In this document: in pieces, positions 1 through 7,800 of the stretch
How the letters are laid out: every line of letters starts with the position of its first letter
Position numbering within the stretch: position 1 is the stretch's first letter
Assembly (NCBI RefSeq): GCF_900142965.1
Contig: NZ_FRCQ01000029.1
Coordinates: 40,124 to 104,123, forward strand
Source: Rhizobacter sp. OV335
GTDB taxonomy: Bacteria > Pseudomonadota > Gammaproteobacteria > Burkholderiales > Burkholderiaceae_C
DNA length: 64,000 nucleotides
Reading direction: 5' to 3'
The notes under the pieces: model-generated
What the model was told of the DNA's origin: nothing
Seen by the model: only the letters and a program-made list of their open reading frames with translations
Database searches by the model: none
Translations under genes and position numbers: made by a program

Positions 1-1697
1 TTGTTGGGGAACGAGCCGACCGGGTTGAAGCCCTGGCAGATGTAGCCGTTGAGCTTGCCCTGGCTCATCAGCTCGAAGGCCTGCAGCACGTCGTAGACCT
101 TGTCGATCTTCGGCAGGTAGTGGTAGGCCCAGGAGTTCTCGGCGGTGGCCGCGGCGCCCCACCAGCTCTTCTGCAGGCTGACGAAGAACTTCGGGTAGTT
201 CTGCCAGTAGCTCATCTGGTTGGGACGCAGCGGCTTCAGTGCCCGGGTCTTGTAGTAGGTCTCGAGGTCTTGCTCGGATTCACGCGCGAGCGACAGGTAG
301 CCCGGCAGCGAGTTCGACAGCAGCCCGAGATCGGTCAGCCCCTGGATGTTGCTGTGGCCGCGCAGCGCGTTCATGCCGCCGCCGGCGATGCCGATGTTGC
401 CGAGCAGCAGCTGCACGATGGCCGCGGTGCGGATCATTTGCGAGCCCTGGCTGTGCTGGGTCCAGCCGAGCGCGTACATGATGGTCATCGCACGGTTGGG
501 CACCGCGGTGGTGGCGATCATCTCGCAGACCTTCAGGAACTTGTCCTTCGGCGTGCCGGTGATGCGGCTGACCAGCTCGGGCCTGTAGCGCGCGTAGTGG
601 CGCTTCATCACCTGCAGCACGCAGCGCGGGTGCTCGAGCGTCGGGTCGACCTTGGCGAAGCCCTTGTCGTCGAGTTCGTAGCCCCAGCTCGCGCTGCTGT
701 AGCTGCGCTTGGCCTCGTCGTAGCCGCTGAAGATGCCGTCCTGGAAGCCGTAGGCCTCGCCGACGATGAACGACGCGTTGGTGTACGCCTTCACGTACTC
801 CTTCTGCAGCTTGTCGTTGCTGATCAGGTAGTTGATGACGCCGGCCAGGAAGGCGATGTCGCTGCCGGCGCGGATGGGGGCGTAGTAGTCGGCCATCGCG
901 GCCGAGCGCGTGAAGCGCGGGTCGACGACGACCAGCCGGGCCTTGTTGTGGTGCTTGGCCTCGATGACCCACTTGAAGCCGCAAGGGTGGGCTTCGGCGG
1001 CATTGCCGCCCATGATCAGCACGAGGTCGGCGTTCTTGATGTCCACCCAGTGGTTGGTCATCGCGCCGCGTCCGAACGTCGGGGCCAGACTGGCCACCGT
1101 CGGTCCGTGTCAGACGCGCGCCTGGTTGTCGAAGACCAGCAACCCCATCGAGCGCATCACCTTGTGCGTGATGTAGCCCGATTCATTGCTGGACGCCGAG
1201 GCGCACAGCATGCCGGTGGAGGTCCAGCGGTTGACGACCTGGCCGGCGGCGTTGGTGGCCATGAAGTTGGCGTCGCGGTCGGCCTTCATCAGCGTGGCGA
1301 TGCGCGACATGGCGTCGTCCCACGAGACGCGTTTCCATTCGGTGCTGCCGGCCTCGCGCACCTCGGGGTACTTGAGGCGGTTGGGGCTGTGCACGAAGTC
1401 GAGCAGGCCGGCGCCCTTGGGGCACAGCGTGCCGCGGTTGACCGGGTGATCGGGGTCGCCCTCGATGTGGATGATGTCGGCGACGACGTTCTTCGCCTTG
1501 TCGCCCAGGCTGTACATGATGATGCCGCAGCCCACCGAGCAGTACGGGCAGGTGTTGCGGGTTTCGGTGGTGCGCGCGAGCTTGAAGTTGCGCGTTTCGG
1601 CAAGCGCCGTGGCGGGCGAGAAGCCCAGCGCGACGAGGCTGGAAGCGGCGAGTCCGGCGCCGCTGACGCGGAAGAACTGCCTGCGGTTCATGTCCAT
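1..1697 (-). CDS. fdnG: Formate dehydrogenase alpha subunit (FdnG/FdoG type), selenocysteine enzyme, 3' end outside window
   Basis: Catalytic molybdopterin subunit that oxidises formate to CO2 and passes electrons to an iron-sulfur subunit. The start at 1697 follows an AGGAGG site six bases upstream. The N-terminus has a twin-arginine signal (NRRQFFRVSG), so the mature protein should be periplasmic. A 4Fe-4S motif follows with C50, C53, C57 and C92. Codon 196 is an in-frame UGA (1110-1112), the same residue number as the selenocysteine of E. coli FdnG, and reading continues with HGPTVASLAP and GGNAAEAHP. About 565 codons are present of the roughly 1000 usual for the family; the rest lies beyond position 1. 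The downstream fdnHI-type subunits would be expected there. Identification is firm; the choice between the FdnG and FdoG names is not. Confidence 0.95.
1071..1112 (-). promoter_or_regulatory. UGA selenocysteine codon with bacterial SECIS hairpin
   Basis: On the minus strand the UGA at 1110-1112 is followed by a hairpin whose apical stem is GGCC (1095-1092) pairing with GGCC (1086-1083) around the loop AGTCT. The loop carries the GU dinucleotide that SelB recognises in the fdhF and fdnG elements of E. coli, at the usual distance from the UGA. It should recruit SelB and tRNA-Sec so that the stop is read as selenocysteine. This implies selA, selB, selC and selD elsewhere in the genome. Confidence 0.85.
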
Positions 1698-1782
1698 CAA
1701 GGGCCTCCTGCGGGGATCGCGTGCTGCGCGAAACGTGGGAACGGCGATGTCGGATGCGAGCGGGGATCTTGGCGCGGAATCG

Positions 1783-2085
1783 TCAAGGCCGCAATGGGGC
1801 CGACGCGCTGCCGTCGCCGGCGGTGGGCGCGGGGGTGGCGGTTGCGCCGGACTTGGACTCGGTGGGGTGGGCTTCCATGCCACCGATGGCGGTGCCGCCG
1901 GCCGGGCCGCTGCCCGTGGCGGAGGCGGCGCTGTCACCCGGTGGTGGCGTGACGGCCGACTGCGGGGCGCTGGCCGCACCGCCTGCGGTGGTGGGCGGCG
2001 GTTCACTTCGGTTGCAGGCCGACAAGGCGAGCAGCAGGCCGGCAAGCCAAGCCACGCGGACCGCGCGAGCACGCATCAGGTTCAT
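1783..2085 (-). CDS. Small putative lipoprotein upstream of fdnG
   Basis: Encodes 100 residues. The N-terminus MNLMRARAVRVAWLAGLLLALSAC is a signal peptide ending in a lipobox (LSAC), so the protein should be lipid-anchored at the conserved Cys. The remainder is a low-complexity Pro/Ala/Gly/Ser/Thr chain with no domain I recognise. The start at 2085 was chosen because AGGGGGA lies six bases upstream and the signal peptide begins there. It precedes fdnG on the same strand by 85 bp and could be cotranscribed. A role linked to formate dehydrogenase is only inferred from position. Confidence 0.6.
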   Translation of the reverse strand: MNLMRARAVRVAWLAGLLLALSACNRSEPPPTTAGGAASAPQSAVTPPPGDSAASATGSGPAGGTAIGGMEAHPTESKSGATATPAPTAGDGSASAPLRP

Positions 2086-2445
2086 GCGATTCCCCCTACG
2101 ACGACGACAAAGGGCAGCGAAGTAAGCCACAGGGGAGGGGTGACTGCAAGTTGAGGGTTTTGTGCGCGGATCGGGATCGCGTCAGGGCGGCGTCAAAGGA
2201 AGGAAGTTCCATGACCACACCGCTTCACGAACTCGAGGCGGGGTACTCCAAGCTGATTCCTGGATCTCAAGCCACGGCACGGGTGCGAGCGAGACTGCAG
2301 CAACCGGGCAGGTGATCGGCCAGCGGCTCGATGCCGCTGGCGGAACCCTCAAATCAGCTCAGAGCTGATGGCGTCGGGCGGGGAGCGCCGCTATAACGGC
2401 TCGCAACAGGGGCGCCATGCGCCTTGAACCTGCGAGGAGCCGACG
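2086..2445. other. Intergenic region between divergent genes, with two inverted repeats
   Basis: No gene is supported here. It must hold the promoters for the lipoprotein gene (minus) and for the gene at 2446 (plus). Two hairpins are visible: CCAGCGGC (2320-2327) with GCCGCTGG (2333-2340), and ATCAGCT (2353-2359) with AGCTGAT (2363-2369). A TATAAC at 2392-2397 could be a -10 element for the plus-strand gene, but no good -35 was found. The segment 2330-2344 recurs downstream of the plus-strand gene. Confidence 0.5.
2320..2344. repeat. Hairpin repeat, left copy flanking the 2446 gene
   Basis: Contains a perfect 8-bp stem (2320-2327 and 2333-2340, loop TCGAT). The 15-base stretch GATGCCGCTGGCGGA at 2330-2344 is repeated exactly at 3581-3595, on the other side of the gene at 2446-3546. 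It could be a REP-like element or a trace of cassette-type insertion. Confidence 0.5.
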
Positions 2446-3546
2446 ATGAGACACACCCGCGCCACGCCGACCGCCGAACAGCACAACGCGGCAGCCGAGA
2501 AGCCTTCCACGTCGCGCGCGACGGCGCAGACGTTTCCGGACAAGCGCATCGGCGCCATCGACGACCACATCCACAACAGCCCGCGCATGCTGGCGCAGCG
2601 TCGGCAGCTCGGCCAGGCTTTGCCCGCGGCGCCGGTGCAGCGCAAGAACCTGGGCCAGACGCCGCTGGCGGGCGGCTTGACGCTGGTGCAAGAGGGTCAG
2701 CGCAGCTTGGTTGGTGATGGCCGCGGCGCGAACATCTACTACCGGTCGGCCGATGTCGATGGCGACCGCACCGATGCCCTCGTGGCGGCGGCGGCCATCA
2801 ATGGAGAGGTGGGCAAGCGGGTGGACGTCTGGGGCCGCACCGGCCGGGTGGGAGAGCGCGAGGGTGTCGACTGGAAACAGAACCACATGTACACGCCTGC
2901 GGGAACTGCCTTCAACTCCGACCTGGTCGCGAACCTCGACCCCTACTTTCTGTACGTCACCATCCGCTATGGCGTGGGCGAGGAGCTGGAGCAGCTCGAC
3001 CTGGTGTATCAGCACGCGCCGGCGTTCACCGGATACGTCGAGCAGATCATGGACAGCTCGAACGACAACACGAAGGACTACCCGTCGATGTTCACCAACG
3101 GCAAAGAGGTCTCCGGCACCAAGCTGGACACCGGCAATGTCGCGAAGGAGCGCAACCTGCAGTACAGCAACATCCACCACAAGGACGACAGCGACACGAT
3201 CACCGCGATGACGGAAGACGGCACCGCCAAGGGGCTGGATGCCTACACCAAGCTCGCCGGCGAGGGTGCGCGATGGCAGGCGGTTCGCAGCCACGCGCGC
3301 GTGCTGAAGGACAGCTCGCGCTTCTTCATCCCCGTTCCCGGGACGGAGGCTGAGCCGAAGGTGTACGCGGTGGATTTCGTCAGCCTGTGGTTGAGCTGGG
3401 ACTCGGCGTTCGGCAAGCAATACGACATCTCCAACGTCGACTTCGGGAACGCCCTGCTCACCACCCGCGGGGCCTTCAAGGGGAAGGGCGTCAAGTCGGT
3501 GGATGCGGCAGCGATCACGACCGACGACTACGACCTGGGCCAGTGA
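2446..3546 (+). CDS. Unknown protein with a VQRK-type leader, possible contractile-injection-system cargo
   Basis: Encodes 366 residues; the start follows GAGGAG closely. Residues about 35-68 contain DDHIHNSPRMLAQRRQLGQ and later PVQRK. That pattern resembles the leader of many secreted proteins linked to extracellular contractile injection systems and DUF4157-type proteins, often written as NSPR..AQR...PVQR. The remaining 290 residues form a polar, globular-looking domain with no recognised catalytic motif and no signal peptide or membrane segment. No injection-system structural gene lies in this window, so the assignment rests only on the leader. A hairpin repeat lies on each side of the gene. 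Confidence 0.5.
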   Translation: MRHTRATPTAEQHNAAAEKPSTSRATAQTFPDKRIGAIDDHIHNSPRMLAQRRQLGQALPAAPVQRKNLGQTPLAGGLTLVQEGQRSLVGDGRGANIYYRSADVDGDRTDALVAAAAINGEVGKRVDVWGRTGRVGEREGVDWKQNHMYTPAGTAFNSDLVANLDPYFLYVTIRYGVGEELEQLDLVYQHAPAFTGYVEQIMDSSNDNTKDYPSMFTNGKEVSGTKLDTGNVAKERNLQYSNIHHKDDSDTITAMTEDGTAKGLDAYTKLAGEGARWQAVRSHARVLKDSSRFFIPVPGTEAEPKVYAVDFVSLWLSWDSAFGKQYDISNVDFGNALLTTRGAFKGKGVKSVDAAAITTDDYDLGQ

Positions 3547-3571
3547 ACGAGGGATCGAGCCGAGGCAAGAC

Positions 3572-3595
3572 CCGCCAGCGGATGCCGCTGGCGGA
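3572..3595. repeat. Strong hairpin, right copy of the repeat, between convergent genes
   Basis: CCGCCAGCGG (3572-3581) and CCGCTGGCGG (3585-3594) form a perfect 10-bp stem with a 3-base loop. It sits between the stop of the plus-strand gene (3546) and the stop of the minus-strand gene (3604), so it could act as a bidirectional terminator although no U-run follows. The segment 3581-3595 is identical to 2330-2344. Confidence 0.6.
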
Positions 3596-3603
3596 TCGGG
3601 GCG

Positions 3604-4005
3604 TCACGCTGGGGGCCTGCGCCGCCGCGGCTGCATCACACCGAACTCGGGCACGTGGAACTGCTGGTCGCCGACCCAGCCGGTGAGACGCTTGGCCTGG
3701 TCGCCGATGAGTTCGAGCGAGGCGATGCACAGGCCGCGCATCGCGACGTTCTGCGCGTGGTGGATGGTGGGCGACACGTCGTCGGGCGGGGGCTTGGGGC
3801 GCTCGCGCTCGTCGACCTCGAGCCACGCGGCGACGCCGTCACTGACATCGATGACGTGCTCCAGCAGGCGATGCACCAGGCCGGCCTTGAGCGTGAACTC
3901 GACGCTGTCGATCGGGGAGCTGCGGCAGGCGTGGAGCCGGGGCTTGAAGCGCGGGCCGTGGGGCTCGCTGGATGCGGGGGAGGCGATCGGATCGGTGGCG
4001 GTCAT
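3604..4005 (-). CDS. Conserved-looking hypothetical protein
   Basis: Encodes 133 residues. The start at 4005 has GAGGAGG eight bases upstream. The N-terminal 20 residues are Pro/Ser-rich. The centre is helical (LKAGLVHRLLEHVIDVSDGVAAWLEVDE, then HNAQ-type and ASLELIGDQAKRL segments), and the end is basic (QPRRRRPPA). There is no signal peptide or membrane segment. I do not recognise a family. It is preferred over the opposite-strand reading because its composition is balanced and its ribosome site is good. It converges with the 2446 gene. Confidence 0.55.
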   Translation of the reverse strand: MTATDPIASPASSEPHGPRFKPRLHACRSSPIDSVEFTLKAGLVHRLLEHVIDVSDGVAAWLEVDERERPKPPPDDVSPTIHHAQNVAMRGLCIASLELIGDQAKRLTGWVGDQQFHVPEFGVMQPRRRRPPA

Positions 4006-4381
4006 CTTGACGGCCTCCTCGCGGCGGAGGGAGAACCCGCTTGGTCGGACTGCGATGAAGAAGCGGGAAAGGTCGGCGCGTGCGGGGCGCCAACGGGGGT
4101 ACCAGCCATGTGAAGGGCTCCTTGGTTGCGGTTAAAGCCGCCAAGCGCGCTGTCAAACACGGGTGGCGGCCCAAAGCAGGGTTGACAGACCGGAACCAAG
4201 GGACCGGCGAGCCCGAAGGCTCCCCCACCCGGGCCGCCCAAATCTGGAGTGGCATAGGTGTGTGACGCGCAAAAGAAAAGCCGCTGTGGCGGCTGCGCGC
4301 CTTGGTTCTCAGGCTGTCAAACCCGACCTGCGATGTGGCAGGCCGGGGGACTTTAGCACTGGCGATGCGGGCGGTTTTCAG
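4006..4381. other. Intergenic region upstream of the 3604 gene
   Basis: No gene is supported. It should contain the promoter of the minus-strand gene starting at 4005, and it contains the terminator of the next minus-strand gene at 4271-4294. A further GC-rich inverted segment around 4325-4350 (GACCTGC with GGCAGGCC nearby) may extend that terminator. Confidence 0.4.
4271..4294 (-). terminator. Rho-independent terminator for the 4382-4681 gene
   Basis: AGCCGC (4279-4284) and GCGGCT (4289-4294) pair around a 4-base loop. On the minus strand the stem is followed by CTTTTCTTTT (4278-4271), a typical U-rich tail. It lies about 90 bp past the stop of the minus-strand gene. Confidence 0.75.
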
Positions 4382-4681
4382 TCAGTCCCGCGGGTCGCCA
4401 AACGTCTCGATGAATTCATCGATGAATCGCTGCGATCCGGTGAGCGTCAGCGTGATCGCATGCCACCCACCGTCTTCGACGTTCACCTGCAGGTCGTGAT
4501 CCCAGTCCATGCCTTCATCCGCAGGACCGTGCGTGTGCGGGAAGCGGCGCCAAGCCCAATCGAGGAGGTGTTGGGCTTCGGCCAGCGCGGCGGGGTGGTG
4601 CTCGGCGGCGGTGGAGGCGAGGGCCTCCAGGGTGGAGATGCCTTCGGAGTTGTCGCTGAGGTCGAAAGTCAAATACTGCAT
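4382..4681 (-). CDS. Small acidic hypothetical protein
   Basis: Encodes 99 residues from the ATG at 4681; a TTG five codons upstream (4696) is also possible, and neither has a clear ribosome site. The protein is acidic with a mixed alpha/beta look (MQYLTFDLSDNSEGISTLEAL, then a DLQVNVEDGGWHAITLTLTGS strand-rich part and a final helix). It has no signal peptide or membrane segment and no family I recognise. The gene points away from the palindromic element at 4715-4808 and ends in a good terminator. Confidence 0.6.
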   Translation of the reverse strand: MQYLTFDLSDNSEGISTLEALASTAAEHHPAALAEAQHLLDWAWRRFPHTHGPADEGMDWDHDLQVNVEDGGWHAITLTLTGSQRFIDEFIETFGDPRD

Positions 4682-4714
4682 TGGTCGAGCATACAAAGGA
4701 TGACTGCTTCAGAC

Positions 4715-4808
4715 GGCGGATTCAACCGGTCCCGTGACAACTTTCCGGCAAAGCTGTCGCTCGATGCGCCTAGCGACAAGGAACCGCAGTTGTCCTACCC
4801 GGTTGGAG
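4715..4808. repeat. Solitary IS30-type tip within a nested palindrome
   Basis: The 17 bases 4715-4731 are identical to the left tip of the IS30 element at 9598. The tip opens a nested structure: CAACCGG (4723-4729) pairs with CCGGTTG (4799-4805), GACAACT (4736-4742) with AGTTGTC (4788-4794), and TGTCGCT (4755-4761) with AGCGACA (4772-4778). It lies about 50 bp beyond the stop of the giant minus-strand gene. It may be a relic transposon end or a folded recombination site. On the minus strand the outer boxes read CTCCAAC and GTTGAAT, which only partly match integron attC boxes. Confidence 0.6.
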
Positions 4809-4859
4809 GACCGTCTTGACCAGCGGAGTCATGTGCACTATTCCACGGATTGATCGGGA

Positions 4860-7800
4860 TCAGCCTTTCGTTGGCGTGAAAGGCGGTGCAGCTGGGAAGG
4901 GCGCGGGTGGCTGCGTTTCCGCATTTATAGCGGGCTCCTCATCGGGGACGCTCGCCATGAGCAGCACGGGCTTCTCGTCTGAGTGCGGGTTTTCCGGAGT
5001 CTTTTCAACTGTCTCAACGAGCGGGGTCGTCCGGCTTGTCTCTGCGGCGTCCTCAGCCGTTTTCATCAGCCAAGGGGTACGGCCAACCATCAATACCTTG
5101 ACGTTGACCGGTCGGAGTCGCGGGGGAGCTTCCTTTGCCCGATGCAGACCTTCCTGAATGAAGGGTGCCAGATACTCGAGCGTTCTTCTTACTGCCCGAG
5201 TACGCTCCATGTCTGCCGGCTTGTAGAGGTACACCGCATCCGTTGGCGTGAGCAGGTTCATGAGGAACTGCACTAGCTTTTCCGGCAGGTCAGCCGGGCA
5301 GTTTTTGTTCCTTGCCAGACCCTCGGTGACGTGACACAACAGCTCACCGAAGGCGCCCATGGTCGTGGATGACTGTGATAGCACCTGGAGACATTCGAGA
5401 GTCGCGGTCAGCACTGAGTCGAACAGAATGGTGTCGCTGTTCAAGTACTGCTTGAACCGTGCGACACCTCCCTTGAGCCAATTGGTGCCCTGTTGGCAGA
5501 GCAATGCAAGGTCGAAACCCCCGAGCATCACGAAAGAGCGGTTTGAAAGAAACATCCTTGCGGCAGCTAGCGAATACGCCGACTGCATAAGCGCCAGCAG
5601 CTGCAACGCGTGCATCAGGACAACCTGAGGCCAGACTCCCTGAATCTGCAAGTGTCCGGCCCACGAACGAAGACGCCCGTCGACGGTAAAGATGTGCGCA
5701 CCCGTCTCAGCAGCAACAAGCAAGACCGAATAGTCCTCTTCGCCGATGACCTTGCGCAGACTCTGCAGAAGTGGCTGCTGCTCTTCCGGGCCGTAGGCAG
5801 CCACGACCGTCGTAAACCCGTCGATTGCGTCAGCGATTGATTGCAGGAACTGAATGTTGCGCGCATGGTCGGCCGGCGTAATCTCAACGAAGCCCAACTT
5901 CCCATTCGCCTCGAAAGCTTGACCCCAGGACCGGGCCAATTTCGCCTCTTCCAGCGCCCCGACGACCCTGTCACGTGTACGAGAGCAAACGAGAATCTTA
6001 GGTAGGATAGACAGCACGTCAAGCTGGTCCAGAGCCGCGAGTTCACACAGTGTGGCTGCGTCGATGACGTAGGCGGCCGAGGCCTCTTTCAGCACCGACA
6101 GTGCGGACTGAATCTCTGGTTCGGTCCCTTCGCACACAAAAAGCGAAGGCCCGTCCGACGGCCACCCACGCACCAACTCCAAAGTGCTGCGCCCCACAAG
6201 GCGAGCAAGGCCGCCCAGGGTAATCGGAATCTTCGAGTAGTTCTCGAACGCGTTTCTTGAGTGCTCACCATTTCGCTTTAACTGCTCGAGGACACCCGAG
6301 AAGTCCATGCCATCCGCGGTCTTTCGGATGGGCACTGACATTGCATTGGGAACTGGCGTCAGCGAGGCGTCGATGGCTTGTTTCGCCAAGCCGAGCAACC
6401 GGCGGTGCGAAGACTCGATGGCGACAACCGTGAACCTTCGTACTGAACCAAAGGCCCCCTCAACGGCAACCTCTTCGTCGACCGCACGACCGATGAAGGG
6501 CTGAACGTGTTGAGACGCTGAACTCTTGAACTCAACCGTCTCTGGCAAGTCAGTCAACGGCTCCGGGTCCAAGGTAATCCATACCCGCATTCCATCGGCA
6601 TCGCGGACCGTGACCGCGCAACCCGGGCCAACCAAGGGGAGCTTCTCCTCCATGTTCGGAAGCTCGTCCGTAATGGCGCAGCACGTGAGAAGGAAGGCCG
6701 ACGCGGCCTCGACGTTCTCCATGTTCTCGCGCCGAAGCCGATACATCCGGCGCATTCCGTTCTCTGCGAGCCCATGCCGAAGCTCCAACGCAGCGACCTG
6801 GCTGACTTGCTGAATGCTGCCTTCGAGCCGCTCCGGGAAAGTCTTGAGCAACTCGATGAGTGCGGAAGTCGGTTCGCCGCGAACGGCCACCATGAACTTG
6901 AACAACCAACTCGACGCGTGGTTTGGCGCAGCCCGATGCTGCGCAGTGGCGAGGGTCTTGAGCAATGCCCAGTCCCCAGCGCTCTGCCCCAGCTCCATGG
7001 CGAGTGAGCGCGCGTTGTCGTCCTCAGCCCATCCAGTAGGAAACGACTCAATCAGCTTCTTGGCACCCCGGAGGCCGCCGGAACGGACCGGGGCGTGCAA
7101 CCAGCGCGTGTGCAATTCGCAGTGGTGGCCAAGTGGAAGCACCTTTGCATAGGCCGCAGACGCTTCCTCGTAGCGCTTCGCCTCAAACAGGAGTTCTGCA
7201 AGGAGCAGGGTTGTCTCAGGCCCATCCTCTCGGCTCGCAGCAACCGTAGCCAACTCAATTGCGTGCTCGGCTGCGCCCGAGTCCTTCGATAGCAGCAGAA
7301 TGCGGGCCGCACCAAGCAGAGTCGTGAAGGTCGTCTTCTCGTCCAGGGGCTGTGCCTTGACTTCTTCGACCGCTTTGTCACGCAGCGGCGAGAAGTACAT
7401 CCCCATCCAACGGATAGACCGCATCGCGTCCAGCGTGTCAGGACGAGAGCGCTCGACTTTTTCTGCGGCGGCAATTGCCAGGTCGACCAAGCCGATGTCG
7501 GCCGCGTGCGCTGCCGCCTGCGCCAAGCTGACCAAGCCTCCTTCATCAAGCTGGCCGACAACCTCGCGCCCACGCGTCTTCAGTTTGTCGACTAAGCCAG
7601 CTTGGTTCAATGCATCCAGCTCCATGCGAAGCAGGCCTGATGAGGCAATACCATGTGCCGCGGCCTCCTGCGCCACTGTGATTGCATCCATTGGCCGCTT
7701 GAGCATGAGATAGGCGAATCCGAGGTGTGAGGCCGCGTCAGCGACCGTCCGCTTCGACTGAACGGACCAAAGCCGGTCCAGGCGCGGCTCGAACGCAGCG

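Noticed and set aside
120..1952. Long open reading frame on the plus strand opposite fdnG
   Set aside because: High-GC shadow frame: the Arg/Val/Gly/Ala-rich translation has no domain, whereas the minus strand encodes a clear formate dehydrogenase.
4720..4808. Integron attC site
   Set aside because: The nested palindrome has GTTGAAT and CTCCAAC boxes, but the spacers are too long, the stems too perfect, no integrase is present, and the surrounding genes are in mixed orientation. It is kept only as an unexplained palindrome.
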